Of a DNA stretch of 64,000 bases, positions 31,724-40,710 are shown piece by piece. The position numbers were made by a program, and so were the translations under genes. The stretch is from Hymenobacter pini (GTDB lineage Bacteria > Bacteroidota > Bacteroidia > Cytophagales > Hymenobacteraceae). Within the stretch, counting starts at the first letter, position 1. Each line of letters begins with the position of its first letter. The stretch covers positions 124,001-188,000 of the forward strand of contig NZ_JAIZZH010000002.1 of the NCBI RefSeq assembly GCF_020421205.1. Direction: 5' to 3'. The notes beneath the pieces were generated by a model. It was not told where the DNA came from and did no database searches. It saw only the letters and a program-made list of their open reading frames with translations.

Positions 31724-33181
31724 TTAGGCATCCAGTTTCTGGCGCAGCAGCTGGTTGGCCAGCTTGGGGTCAGCCTTGCCGCCGGTGAGCTTCATCAGCT
31801 CGCCCATGAACATGCCGGTCAGGCTCTTTTTGCCGGCGCGGTACTCGGCTACCTTGGCGGGGTTGGCATCCAGTACCTGCTGCACCATAGCCTCCAGGGC
31901 GCCGGCGTCCGACTGCTGCATCAGGCCCTGGGCTTCGGCGGCCGCGGCGGCAGTTTGGCCGGGGTTGTCGAGCAGGTACGGGAACAGCTGCTTGCTGGCT
32001 ACCGAGTGGCCCACCTTGTTGTCGTCGATGAGCTGAATGATGTCGGCCAGGTGCTGGGCCGTGAGCGGGAACTGCTCCATGGTGAGGGCCCGCTCATTAA
32101 GGAAAGCCTTCACGGGGCCGGTTACCCAGTTGGCCGCGGCCTTGGCGTTGGTGGTCAGGCGCGTCAGCTCATCGAAGAACAGGGCCACGTCCTTATCGGC
32201 GGTGAGCACGTTGGCGTCGTAATCCGACAAGCCCAGCTCGCCGGTGAAGCGGGCGTAGAGCTGCTGGGGCAGCGCCGGCAACTCGGCCTGCACGCGGTGC
32301 AGCCACTCATCATCAATAACCACCGGGGGCAGGTCGGGCTCCGGGAAGTACCGGTAGTCGTTCATGGTTTCCTTGCTGCGCTGGCCGCTGGTGGTGCCGG
32401 TAGCCGCATCAAACCCCCGGGTTTCCGAGTCTATTTCGCCCCCGGCCTCCAGAATGGCAATCTGCCGCTCAATTTCGTGCTCAATGGCCCGCTGCACGTT
32501 ACGGAAGGAGTTCATGTTTTTCACCTCCACCTTGGTGCCGAACTTCTCGGCCCCATGCAGCATCACCGAAATGTTGGCGTCGCAGCGCAGAGAGCCTTCC
32601 TCCATGTTGCCGTCGCAGATGCCCAGGTATTGCACCAGCTTTTTGATTTCAGAAAGGTAGGCGTAGGCTTCCTCCGACGTGCGGATATCCGGCTCCGACA
32701 CAATTTCGATGAGCGGTACACCGGCCCGGTTCAGGTCCACCAGGGTTTCGGTTTCGCCGGCCAGGTGCATGCTCTTGCCCGCGTCTTCCTCCATGTGGAT
32801 GCGGGTAATGCCAATCTGCTTGGTTGAGCCGTCGCCGAGGCGCACCTCCACATGGCCGCCCGTGCAGATGGGCGTTTTGTCCTGGGTAATCTGGTAGCCT
32901 TTGGGAAGGTCAGGATAGAAGTAGTTTTTGCGCGCAAACAGGTTGTCGCGCCGAATCTGGCAGTTGGTGGCCAGGCCCATCTTCATGGCATACTCCACGG
33001 CCGAGTAGTTCACGCGCGGCAGCGTGCCGGGGTGGCCCAGCGTGATTACGCTCAGGTTATTATTAGGTAGGGCACCGTACTCATTCTCATCGGAGGAGTA
33101 CATTTTGCTGCGGGTCAGCAACTGAGCGTGTACCTCCAGGCCGATAACGGGCTGATATTTTGATTTGATGCTGTCGTCCAT
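31724..33181 (-). CDS. gatB: Asp/Glu-tRNA amidotransferase subunit B
   Basis: 485 residues beginning MDDSIKSKYQPVIGLEVHAQ. GatB signatures include KMYSSDENEYGALPNN, ARKNYFYPDLPKGYQITQ, HMEEDAGKSMH and EGSLRCDANISVMLHG, with the YqeY-like tail domain over about the last 150 residues. With GatA and GatC it converts Glu-tRNA(Gln) or Asp-tRNA(Asn) to the amidated form, acting as the kinase and tRNA-binding subunit. gatA and gatC are not nearby. The start at 33181 is supported by homology; a TACTTTGC promoter box lies 48 bases upstream. Confidence 0.95.
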   Translation of the reverse strand: MDDSIKSKYQPVIGLEVHAQLLTRSKMYSSDENEYGALPNNNLSVITLGHPGTLPRVNYSAVEYAMKMGLATNCQIRRDNLFARKNYFYPDLPKGYQITQDKTPICTGGHVEVRLGDGSTKQIGITRIHMEEDAGKSMHLAGETETLVDLNRAGVPLIEIVSEPDIRTSEEAYAYLSEIKKLVQYLGICDGNMEEGSLRCDANISVMLHGAEKFGTKVEVKNMNSFRNVQRAIEHEIERQIAILEAGGEIDSETRGFDAATGTTSGQRSKETMNDYRYFPEPDLPPVVIDDEWLHRVQAELPALPQQLYARFTGELGLSDYDANVLTADKDVALFFDELTRLTTNAKAAANWVTGPVKAFLNERALTMEQFPLTAQHLADIIQLIDDNKVGHSVASKQLFPYLLDNPGQTAAAAAEAQGLMQQSDAGALEAMVQQVLDANPAKVAEYRAGKKSLTGMFMGELMKLTGGKADPKLANQLLRQKLDA

Positions 33182-33228
33182 TGAATCACAGATTCGCGCC
33201 ACGTATGCTGCTGGCGCTGATTTCTGAT

Positions 33229-33236
33229 GCAAAGTA
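33229..33236 (-). promoter_or_regulatory. Putative promoter box (TACTTTGC) of gatB
   Basis: TACTTTGC on the minus strand, 48 bases before the gatB ATG. It is the same variant seen at 5329, 51113 and 54342. Confidence 0.45.
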
Positions 33237-33291
33237 AGCACTATTCCGCCGGAGCCATACACATGCAGCTTTCTGGCTGAGTATGCCTAGC

Positions 33292-34260
33292 TTAATCGTT
33301 GAAAACCGGGATGTAGGAGGATTGCATGGTGTTGCCGGCCTGGTTGTAAGCCTGCGCCAGCTTCTGGTTCTGGGTGTTGTAGTAGCTGATGAAGCCGTTG
33401 AACTTGTCGGCATCGGCCTTGGTGAGGGCGTCTTTACGGTCGAGCAGGGCCTTCATTTGGGCAGCTTGGTTGGCGGCAAAAGCGGCGTAGAACTTCACCA
33501 GGTTACGGGCCGCGTCGCGGTACTGGGCGTCTTTGCCACGGAAAGGTGCAATGGCTGTGAGGGCCGCAGTAGCTGCTTTGGTATCCTCTAGCAGCTGCAG
33601 GCGGGCGGCTTCAAAGGCGGCGGCATCCTGGGCGCTGAGGGCGTCGGTGAGGCGGGCCGAGGCTTTTTCGATGCGGAACTGGGCCAGGTACACCCGGTGC
33701 TGGTAGCTGTTCACCTCCGATACCTGCCGCATGTACTGGGCCAGGCGCTTGCCCTCAGGGTCTTCGGAGAGCTTCATGCCGTGGCGTTTGGCAAAGCGCA
33801 GCTGGGCCGCATCCACCGAATCGTTGATGACCTGCAGCTTGGCTTCGGCAATTTCCTGGAGCTTGAAATACTGCTCCATGTTTTCCACGGTGGCCGTGCG
33901 GGTGGCCGCCAGCAGATCCACGGCCTTGTAGTCCTCCGAGTACACCTTCAGCAGCTGGTAAAACGCCTCAGTGGTTTGCTCCTTGAAGCCTTTATCATCC
34001 TGGAATGCTGGCAGCTTGGCAATCTTGTTCAGCGACGCCTCGGTCTGCTTAATCAGGTCCTGACGGCGGGCGTCAATCTTCTTCTCGTTTTCGGAGTGGG
34101 CCGCCTTGCTGATGTAGCGCAGGTTTTTCTTGAGCATGGCCCGCTGCTCGCTCACGATAAAGTTATTGTATGCCCCAGGGTCGGTAAACGTCTGGGCTTG
34201 GGCGGTGGTAGCAAGGCCCAGCAGTAAGCCAGCGGAAATGAGGAGGGTAGAAATGCGCAT
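33292..34260 (-). CDS. Secreted helical protein of unknown function
   Basis: 322 residues with a clear signal peptide (MRISTLLISAGLLLGLATTAQAQ). The mature protein is almost entirely helical and charged (for example SENEKKIDARRQDLIKQTEA), ending FNGFISYYNTQNQKLAQAYN. It may belong to the LIC11966-type surface proteins annotated in Bacteroidota and Leptospira, but that is recollection of the pattern rather than proof. It lies 27 bases after the TonB-domain gene on the same strand, and a joint transcript is possible. Confidence 0.7.
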   Translation of the reverse strand: MRISTLLISAGLLLGLATTAQAQTFTDPGAYNNFIVSEQRAMLKKNLRYISKAAHSENEKKIDARRQDLIKQTEASLNKIAKLPAFQDDKGFKEQTTEAFYQLLKVYSEDYKAVDLLAATRTATVENMEQYFKLQEIAEAKLQVINDSVDAAQLRFAKRHGMKLSEDPEGKRLAQYMRQVSEVNSYQHRVYLAQFRIEKASARLTDALSAQDAAAFEAARLQLLEDTKAATAALTAIAPFRGKDAQYRDAARNLVKFYAAFAANQAAQMKALLDRKDALTKADADKFNGFISYYNTQNQKLAQAYNQAGNTMQSSYIPVFND

Positions 34261-34287
34261 AGATTGTGGGTTAAGAGGGTGAGAATA

Positions 34288-35091
34288 TTACTTGAGGGCA
34301 AAAGTGACAGGTACAGTGTAGTAAACTGCTACCGTTTCGCCGTTCTGAAGCCCAGGCTCAAACCGAGGCAGGCTCCTCAGCACACGCAACGCCTCCGCAT
34401 CCAACTCCGGCGATACGCCTTGTTGTACCTGCAGGCACCGCACTTCACCCGTTTCAGCCACCACAAACGTCACAAATACCCGGCCTTGGTGCCGCTGTTC
34501 CAGGGCCTTGCTAGGGTAGCGCATGGTGCGGGCAATATAGGCTAGCATGGCTTGAGAGCCGCCTGGATATTCTGGCATCTTCTCGGTGTATACATAGTTG
34601 CTGCAAGGGCCTGGGGCACCGGTTTTGGTATAGCACTCCGAGGCAGATTTTTTACCGTCCAGGTAATTGGTTTTTTCGCGCAAACGACCCTGCGTATCGT
34701 AGTTCAGATATTCGCCGTGTGTTTTCTTTCCCCGCTGGTGCCGCACATAATTGCGCTTCCCATTTTCACGCCAGCCTTCCACTACAAGCAGTGTGTCGCC
34801 GTTCAGAGCCCATGTTATAGTGGCCACCGAGGCTAGCCTACCAGAAGCCACGAAGTAGATGCTGTCGAGGCGCATCTGCCCTGGCACCTCAATGAGCTTG
34901 ACGCGGTATACTGCTTCCTCAGCCGAGGTTACGGCCCGGTCAGCAAAGCCCTGAAAAATAGTTGACCGGATGGGCTGGGGTTGGTTTGTAGCCCTTAGTG
35001 GTAGTTGTTGAGCCTGTGCCATGAGGGCACCATTACCCAATACCCCACACACGATACTGCGCAACAACCAGGCTTGTGGTACTCTTAACAT
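34288..35091 (-). CDS. Protein with C-terminal TonB domain
   Basis: 267 residues with a signal-like N terminus ending in AQAQQ. The middle (about 35-165) resembles toxin-antitoxin-like MORN/antitoxin YwqK repeat proteins (GEYLNYDTQGRLREKTNYLD). The C-terminal about 80 residues are a TonB_C domain: MRYPSKALEQRHQGRVFVTF, then DAEALRVLRSLPRFEPG. Without an N-terminal membrane anchor plus proline spacer it is not a classic energy-transducing TonB. Such secreted TonB_C proteins are common in Cytophagales and of unknown role. A promoter box lies at 35158-35165. Confidence 0.78.
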   Translation of the reverse strand: MLRVPQAWLLRSIVCGVLGNGALMAQAQQLPLRATNQPQPIRSTIFQGFADRAVTSAEEAVYRVKLIEVPGQMRLDSIYFVASGRLASVATITWALNGDTLLVVEGWRENGKRNYVRHQRGKKTHGEYLNYDTQGRLREKTNYLDGKKSASECYTKTGAPGPCSNYVYTEKMPEYPGGSQAMLAYIARTMRYPSKALEQRHQGRVFVTFVVAETGEVRCLQVQQGVSPELDAEALRVLRSLPRFEPGLQNGETVAVYYTVPVTFALK

Positions 35092-35395
35092 AAATAAATA
35101 AAGTCAGATACCACGTCGTATAGCTATATAAGGGCTTGGTTATAGCAGCCGGTAAGGCAAAGCTACCATTTGCTCATTCCAGGCGCCATACGAGTAACTA
35201 TATTTTTTTCGCTAACCGTCGCCACCTCTGCTCTACTCCCACTAGCTACCTACTCTCACCAATGGTCACCTTTCAGAGAAAATGCAGCCAGCATATGGCA
35301 ATTAGCAGAAGGCAGATTTATATAATTTACTACATATAGAATATTACGATTATCTAGCAGCCAGTACCCTTTACACTTCAGCTTCTTCCTGTCCG
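35092..35395. other. AT-rich divergent intergenic region
   Basis: 304 bases between the divergent TonB-domain and DUF885 genes. It is clearly AT-richer than the coding DNA. Besides the minus-strand promoter box at 35158-35165 I see TA-rich stretches near 35320-35350 that could hold a promoter for the DUF885 gene, but no exact TAnnTTTG on the plus strand and no gene. Confidence 0.6.
35158..35165 (-). promoter_or_regulatory. -7 promoter box (TAGCTTTG)
   Basis: An exact TAnnTTTG on the minus strand, 66 bases before the ATG of the TonB-domain gene. Confidence 0.5.
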
Positions 35396-37210
35396 ATGAA
35401 GAAATTTATCCTCCGCGCGCTGGCCGTCATCCTGTTGGTCGTGGCTGTGCTAGTAGTCAATACCATCTGGTTTAGGCCGTTTTTTATTCGGGCGTTCTAC
35501 GAGCGGGTGTTTGCCGAATTTGCCTTTGACTCACCGGAGCTGCTTTCCCGGCTGCGGCTGGTGGAAGGCTTGGGCATCCAGGGCCACAACAGCAAGCTCA
35601 ATGATGCCTCCGAGGCCGAAACTACCCGCCAGATAGCCAAGCTGCACGAAACGCAGAAGATGCTGCACAGCTACGACACCACCGGCATGCGCGGGCAGGA
35701 CCGCCTCAACTACCAGGTGCTGAACTGGTACCTCGCCAACGAGGTGGCCGCAGCGGCCTTTCGCTACAATAATTACCCCGTCAACCAGATGTTCGGGGTG
35801 CAGAACGAGTTTCCCGGCTTTATGGCTAACGTGCACCAGGTGCATAACCGCCGCGACGCCGACTACTACAACGAGCGGCTGGCGGCCGTGCGCGTGAAGT
35901 TTGCGCAGGTACTGGAAGGGCTTCAGCTCCGGGAGCAGCGCGGTGTAGTGCCCCCTACCTTCGTGATTGATAAGGTGCTGGCCGAAATGACGGGGCTAGT
36001 GGCCCAGCAGCCCGAGCAAAGCATCCTCTACACCTCGCTGGTTGAGAAGTTGCAGAAAGTGAAAGATCTGAATGCCAATGAAAAAACGGAGATACTAGCT
36101 GAAACCAAGCGCCAGATAACCACCAGCGTGTACCCGGCCTACCGGGAGCTGATAAACTACCTTACGTCCCTACGCGCCCGCTCCACCAACGACGCGGGTG
36201 TGTGGAAATTTCCCAACGGCAAGGCCTACTACGCCCACTGCCTGCGCAGCAACACCACCACCAACCTCACCGCCGCCCAAATTCACGCCCTGGGCCTGAG
36301 CGAAGTCGCCCGCATCACGGCGGAGATGCGGGCCGTTCTGCAAGCGGAAAAGGTGACCGGCGCCGACAGCGTAGGGCCCACCCTGGTGCGCCTCGGGGAG
36401 GAACCTCGGTTCTCCTACCCCGATACCGACAGTGGCCGCAGCCAGATTTTAACCGACTACCGGCGCATCCTCAGCGAAGTAGACAAGGGGTTGAGCGGCG
36501 CATTCCGCATCCGGCCCAAGGCCGCGCTGGAAGTACGCCGGGTGCCCGAATTCAAGCAGAAAACCTCGCCGGGGGCCTATTACGAGGCCGCCGCCCTAGA
36601 CGGCTCGCGGCCGGGCGTGTTCTATGCCAACCTCTACGACGTGAAAGCCACCCCTAGGTTTGGCATGCACACCCTGGCCTACCATGAAGGCATTCCGGGC
36701 CACCATTTTCAGATTGGCATTGCGCAGGAGCTGACGGGCCTACCCACGTTCCGCACCGTGGTGCCCTTTGTGGCCTACGGCGAAGGTTGGGCGCTGTACG
36801 CCGAGCGCCTGGCCTGGGAACTGGGCTTTGAGAAAGACCCGTACGACAACCTGGGCCGCCTCCGGGCCGAGCTGTTCCGGGCCGTCCGCCTCGTGGTGGA
36901 TACCGGTATTCACGACCAGCGCTGGACCCGCGAACAGGCCATCGACTACATGCGCCGCACCACCGGCATGGCCCTCTCCGACGTGACAGCCGAAGTAGAG
37001 CGTTACATTGTTATGCCCGGCCAGGCCTGCTCCTATAAAATTGGCATGCTGAAAATCCTGGAACTGCGCGAGCGAGCCAAGCAGCAGCTCGGCCCCAAGT
37101 TTGACCTGCGAGACTTCCACGACGCGGTGCTGAAGAACGGCGGTATGCCCCTGGAAATCCTTGACCAAGTAGTAAACGACTATATTAAAGCAAAGAAAAC
37201 GGCTGCTTGA
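35396..37210 (+). CDS. DUF885 family protein (putative metallopeptidase)
   Basis: 604 residues with an N-terminal membrane segment (ILRALAVILLVVAVLVVNTIW) that would anchor it or act as an uncleaved signal. The DUF885 domain fills the rest. The motif YHEGIPGHHFQIGIAQE at residues 429-445 (His430, Glu431, His436/437) is the expected metal-binding HExxx-H type cluster, with a downstream EGWALYAERL supplying a further Glu. Members are predicted zinc peptidases with few characterised examples. It is likely at the periplasmic side. A palindromic repeat and a shared terminator follow. Confidence 0.87.
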   Translation: MKKFILRALAVILLVVAVLVVNTIWFRPFFIRAFYERVFAEFAFDSPELLSRLRLVEGLGIQGHNSKLNDASEAETTRQIAKLHETQKMLHSYDTTGMRGQDRLNYQVLNWYLANEVAAAAFRYNNYPVNQMFGVQNEFPGFMANVHQVHNRRDADYYNERLAAVRVKFAQVLEGLQLREQRGVVPPTFVIDKVLAEMTGLVAQQPEQSILYTSLVEKLQKVKDLNANEKTEILAETKRQITTSVYPAYRELINYLTSLRARSTNDAGVWKFPNGKAYYAHCLRSNTTTNLTAAQIHALGLSEVARITAEMRAVLQAEKVTGADSVGPTLVRLGEEPRFSYPDTDSGRSQILTDYRRILSEVDKGLSGAFRIRPKAALEVRRVPEFKQKTSPGAYYEAAALDGSRPGVFYANLYDVKATPRFGMHTLAYHEGIPGHHFQIGIAQELTGLPTFRTVVPFVAYGEGWALYAERLAWELGFEKDPYDNLGRLRAELFRAVRLVVDTGIHDQRWTREQAIDYMRRTTGMALSDVTAEVERYIVMPGQACSYKIGMLKILELRERAKQQLGPKFDLRDFHDAVLKNGGMPLEILDQVVNDYIKAKKTAA

Positions 37211-37250
37211 TAGTTGGCCCGCACATACCTGCCAAGCCAAGTACCCAGAA

Positions 37251-37350
37251 TGTCCTGCTTGCTGAGCGCAGCCGAAGCATCTCTACCGCCTTCGCCGGCA
37301 CTGGTATACAACAAACCAGTAGAGATGCTTCGCAGGACTCAGCAGGACAA
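37251..37350. repeat. Imperfect palindromic repeat (REP-like)
   Basis: The left arm 37251-37286 ends in GAAGCATCTCTAC and the right arm 37319-37350 begins GTAGAGATGCTTCG; the arms are complementary with small indels around a loop of about 32 bases. The core CCGAAGCATCTCTAC is shared with the palindrome at 57473-57566, so both belong to one dispersed family. Confidence 0.8.
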
Positions 37351-37392
37351 CAAAGAACCCGGCCGCATCTGATGCAGCCGGGTTCTTTGTTT
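37350..37392. terminator. Bidirectional terminator
   Basis: ACAAAGAACCCGGC at 37350 pairs with GCCGGGTTCTTTGT ending at 37390, with inner GCATC/GATGC pairing. It separates the convergent DUF885 and alaS genes. Confidence 0.88.
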
Positions 37393-37450
37393 ATTGTTTA
37401 CTAACTGGTTACCTGGCAACAGAAGCACCTACGTATCCACCTACTTTTCT

Positions 37451-40132
37451 CTACAGCGACTTGGCTACCAGTTCCTCCGCCTTGCCAATGGCGGCGGGCA
37501 GCCCAGCGGCGTTTTTACCGCCGGCGGTGGCGAAGAACGGCTGGCCGCCGCCGCCGCCCTGGATTTCCTTGGCCAGCTCGCGCACCAGCGTACTGGCATT
37601 CAGCTTACCCGCCTTGGCCAGCTCGTCGTCGAGCATCACGGCCAGTTGCGGCTTACCGTCAATTTCGGCACCGAGTACAGCTACCAGGTTGGGTACCTGC
37701 TGGCGGAGCTGGAAGGCCAGGGTTTTGAGGCCGTCGGCCGAGGTAGCCTGCACCTGCGCGGCCAGGAAGTTGACCGTACCGAGTGGCTTTACCTGGCTTA
37801 CCAGTTGCTCACGCTGCTGGATGATGCTTTGCTGGGCAAACTGCTCAATCTGCTTGCGCAGGCCGCCAATTTCCTCAGTTTGCTTCTCGATGCTGGGGAT
37901 GAGATGCTGGGGGTTGCCCAGGGCTTCGCGCACCTGCGTGAGCAACTCCAGCTGCTGGTCCACGTAGGCTTCGGCAGCCTCGGCGGTGACGGCCTCAATG
38001 CGGCGCACGCCGGCCCCCACGGCACTTTCGGAGGTAATTTTGAAGTAGCCGATGCTGCCCGTGTTCTGCACGTGCAGGCCACCGCAGAGCTCCACCGAAT
38101 AGTCCTTATCGAAGGTGATAACGCGCACGAAGTCGCCGTACTTCTCGCCGAACAAGGCCATGGCGCCCAGGGTTTTAGCCTCGTCGATGGGCACGTTGCG
38201 GCGCTCATCCAGCGGAATCTGCTGACGGATGCGCCGGTTCACGAGCTGCTCAATCTCGCGCAGCTGCTCGTCGGTTACTTTGGTAAAGTGCGAGAAGTCG
38301 AAGCGCAGGAGCTTGTCGTTCACCAACGAGCCTTTCTGCTGCACGTGCCCGCCCAGCACCTGGCGCAGGGCGGCTTGCAACAAGTGCGTAGCCGTGTGGT
38401 TGTTGCGGATGAGGGCGCGCCGGGCCGCGTCGGGCCGGGCTAGGAACTCCTCGGTCAGCTCCTGGGGCAACTCCAGGGTAGTGTGGATGATGAGGTCGTT
38501 TTCCTTCTTCGTGTCAATCACGCGCACCTTGCTCATGGCCGACTCCAGGTAGCCCGTGTCACCAATCTGCCCGCCCGACTCGGCGTAGAACGGGGTTTGG
38601 TCAAGCACTAGCTGGTACTCGGTTTTGCCCTTCTTGTCGATTTTGCGGTAGCGCAGCAGGCGGGCCGTAGCCTCATCCTGGTCGTAGCCCACAAACACGT
38701 TGGGCGCGTCGTGCTCGGTTACCGTTACCCAGTCGCTCTGCTCGGTTTCCTGGGCGTTGCGGCTGCGGTTCTTCTGCTGCTCCAGCTCCTTTTTGAAGCC
38801 TTCCTCGTCCACCGTCAGGCCCTTTTCGCGGGCAATGAGGGCGGTGAGGTCCAGTGGAAAGCCGAAGGTGTCCGACAGCTCGAAAGCGGTTTTGCCGTCG
38901 ATGCGGTTGCCGTTCTGGCGGGCGGTTTCTTCCAGGGCGTCGAGGCGACGCAGGCCGGTTTCCAGGGTTTTTAGGAAGGCTATTTCCTCCTCCTCAATCA
39001 CGCGCTGCACGAAGGCCGTCTGGGCTTTCAGCTCGGGGAAGATGCCAGCCATCTGGTCGGCCAGCACGGGCACCAGCTTATACAGAAACGGCTGCTTCTG
39101 GCCCAGCGACGAGAAGGCGTAGCGCACGGCCCGGCGCAGGATGCGGCGAATCACGTAGCCGGCCTTCACGTTGGAGGGCAGTTGCCCGTCGGCAATGGTG
39201 AAGGCGATGGTGCGGATGTGGTCGGCAATTACCCGGATGGCAATGTCCGTTTTCTCGTTTTCGGTGGCCGGCTGGTCGTTCACGGTGGCCGGGGCCGTGC
39301 CGTGGTACTCCTTGCCTACCTCCTTGGCAATGAACTGGATAAGCGGCTGAAACACGTCGGTGTCGTAGTTCGACTTCACCCCCGACACGGCCATCATCAG
39401 GCGCTCGAAGCCCATGCCGGTGTCCACGCTCTGCTCGGGCAGCTTAATCAGGCTCTTATCGGCCAGGCGCTGGAACTCCATGAACACGTTGTTCCAGATT
39501 TCTACTACCTGCGGGTGGTCGGCGTTTACCAGCTCGCGGCCGGGCTTCTGGGCCCGCTCCTCCGCGGAGCGCAAATCGATGTGGATTTCGGTGCACGGGC
39601 CACACGGACCCGTGTCGCCCATCTCCCAGAAGTTGTCCTTCTTGTTGCCGGGCAGAATCCGGTCGTCGGTGGTATACTGCCGCCACAGGCCCTGGGTCTC
39701 GGTGTCGGCGGCGGTGCCGTCGTTCTGATCACCCTCGAAGTAGGTCACATACAGGCGGTCCTTATCCAGCTTGTACACCTCGGTGAGCAGTTCCCAGGCC
39801 CAGGCAATGGCGTCCTTCTTGAAGTAATCACCAAACGACCAGTTGCCCAGCATTTCGAACATGGTGTGGTGGTAGGTGTCGTAGCCTACCTCTTCCAGGT
39901 CGTTGTGCTTGCCCGATACGCGCAGGCACTTCTGCGTGTCGGCAATGCGCTTGTAGGGCGCGGGCTTGTTGCCCAGGAAATAGTCCTTGAACGGGGCCAT
40001 ACCCGAGTTGATGAACAGCAGCGTGGGGTCGTCCTTCACCACAATGGGGGCCGAGGGCACGATGTGGTGGCCTTTGGAAGCGAAGAAGTCCAGGAATTGC
40101 TGGCGGACGTGCGAGGCGGTGGGCAGTGACAT
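37451..40132 (-). CDS. alaS: Alanine-tRNA ligase
   Basis: 893 residues starting MSLPTASHVRQQFLDFFASK. Class II aminoacylation domain (ADTQKCLRVSGKHNDLEEVG, TYHHTMFEMLGNWSFGDYFK), tRNA-recognition region, and an editing domain with NHTATHLLQAALRQVLG and the zinc-site CGGLHVQNTG. The C-terminal dimerisation part has GGGGGQPFFATAGGKN. It charges tRNA(Ala) and clears mis-acylated Ser/Gly. The start at 40132 fits homologues; the frame stays open 30 codons upstream into the leader, where the promoter box at 40221 lies. Confidence 0.96.
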   Translation of the reverse strand: MSLPTASHVRQQFLDFFASKGHHIVPSAPIVVKDDPTLLFINSGMAPFKDYFLGNKPAPYKRIADTQKCLRVSGKHNDLEEVGYDTYHHTMFEMLGNWSFGDYFKKDAIAWAWELLTEVYKLDKDRLYVTYFEGDQNDGTAADTETQGLWRQYTTDDRILPGNKKDNFWEMGDTGPCGPCTEIHIDLRSAEERAQKPGRELVNADHPQVVEIWNNVFMEFQRLADKSLIKLPEQSVDTGMGFERLMMAVSGVKSNYDTDVFQPLIQFIAKEVGKEYHGTAPATVNDQPATENEKTDIAIRVIADHIRTIAFTIADGQLPSNVKAGYVIRRILRRAVRYAFSSLGQKQPFLYKLVPVLADQMAGIFPELKAQTAFVQRVIEEEEIAFLKTLETGLRRLDALEETARQNGNRIDGKTAFELSDTFGFPLDLTALIAREKGLTVDEEGFKKELEQQKNRSRNAQETEQSDWVTVTEHDAPNVFVGYDQDEATARLLRYRKIDKKGKTEYQLVLDQTPFYAESGGQIGDTGYLESAMSKVRVIDTKKENDLIIHTTLELPQELTEEFLARPDAARRALIRNNHTATHLLQAALRQVLGGHVQQKGSLVNDKLLRFDFSHFTKVTDEQLREIEQLVNRRIRQQIPLDERRNVPIDEAKTLGAMALFGEKYGDFVRVITFDKDYSVELCGGLHVQNTGSIGYFKITSESAVGAGVRRIEAVTAEAAEAYVDQQLELLTQVREALGNPQHLIPSIEKQTEEIGGLRKQIEQFAQQSIIQQREQLVSQVKPLGTVNFLAAQVQATSADGLKTLAFQLRQQVPNLVAVLGAEIDGKPQLAVMLDDELAKAGKLNASTLVRELAKEIQGGGGGQPFFATAGGKNAAGLPAAIGKAEELVAKSL

Positions 40133-40220
40133 GACGGGATATGTGGCAGCGGACACCAGAAGTTGGCGGCCGCCGGGATTTTGGCTATTTTTCGCAACTA
40201 AATTTAATTGCGCCAACGGC

Positions 40221-40228
40221 AAAGGTAG
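40221..40228 (-). promoter_or_regulatory. -7 promoter box (TACCTTTG) of alaS
   Basis: An exact TAnnTTTG on the minus strand, 88 bases before the alaS ATG. Confidence 0.5.
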
Positions 40229-40344
40229 CCGACTTTACAGAAGTGAGAAATTAGAACGAGGAGCTTAGATTGGTTTTTCAGCGCTTCTTTTTCACTGGGT
40301 ATTCTCCCTCTCTGTTCTAAACTCTCAGTTCTGAGTTCTATAAC

Positions 40345-40710
40345 ATGCCCTACAAAGAGCGCGACATCGAGAAGCAGTATTACACCATTGGCGAAGTGGC
40401 TGCGCAGTTCAACGTGGCCCCCTCGCTGATCCGCTTCTGGGAAACGGAGTTCGAGGAGTTGCGCCCCCGCAAAAGCAAGAAGGGCAACCGCCTCTACACG
40501 CCGCAGGACATCGACACATTCCGCAGCATCTACCACCTGGTAAAGGAGCGCGGCTACACCATCCCCGGGGCGCGCGACATGCTCAAGCAGAAAGGCCCCC
40601 AGCTCAAGGAAAAAATCGACGTCATCCAGAGCTTGGAGCGCATCCGCAAATTCATGATGACGATGAAGAAGGAGCTGGATGCCATTGGGAAGGCCCAGCA
40701 GCAGGGGTAA
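40345..40710 (+). CDS. MerR-family transcriptional regulator
   Basis: 121 residues. The MerR helix-turn-helix and wing are at about residues 12-75: YYTIGEVAAQFNVAPSLIRF then WETEFEELRPRKSKKGNRLY. A C-terminal helix at about 80-115 would mediate dimerisation. No cysteine cluster for metal sensing is visible, so the signal is unknown. Single-gene MerR regulators of this short form next to alaS and dprA are familiar in Bacteroidota. Its stop codon overlaps the ATG of the following gene (TAATG). Confidence 0.87.
   Translation: MPYKERDIEKQYYTIGEVAAQFNVAPSLIRFWETEFEELRPRKSKKGNRLYTPQDIDTFRSIYHLVKERGYTIPGARDMLKQKGPQLKEKIDVIQSLERIRKFMMTMKKELDAIGKAQQQG

Noticed and set aside
31955..32827. 290-codon plus-strand frame opposite gatB
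   Set aside because: It is antisense to conserved GatB motifs and carries no recognisable domain.
35136..35339. 67-codon frame in the AT-rich divergent region
   Set aside because: It starts inside a promoter region, has no ribosome-binding site or domain, and its composition is that of AT-rich DNA.
37394..38443. 349-codon plus-strand frame opposite alaS
   Set aside because: alaS is certain from its motifs; the opposite frame is a GC-driven shadow with no family match.
39182..40129. 315-codon plus-strand frame opposite alaS
   Set aside because: It is antisense to the AlaS catalytic domain, a typical shadow in high-GC DNA.
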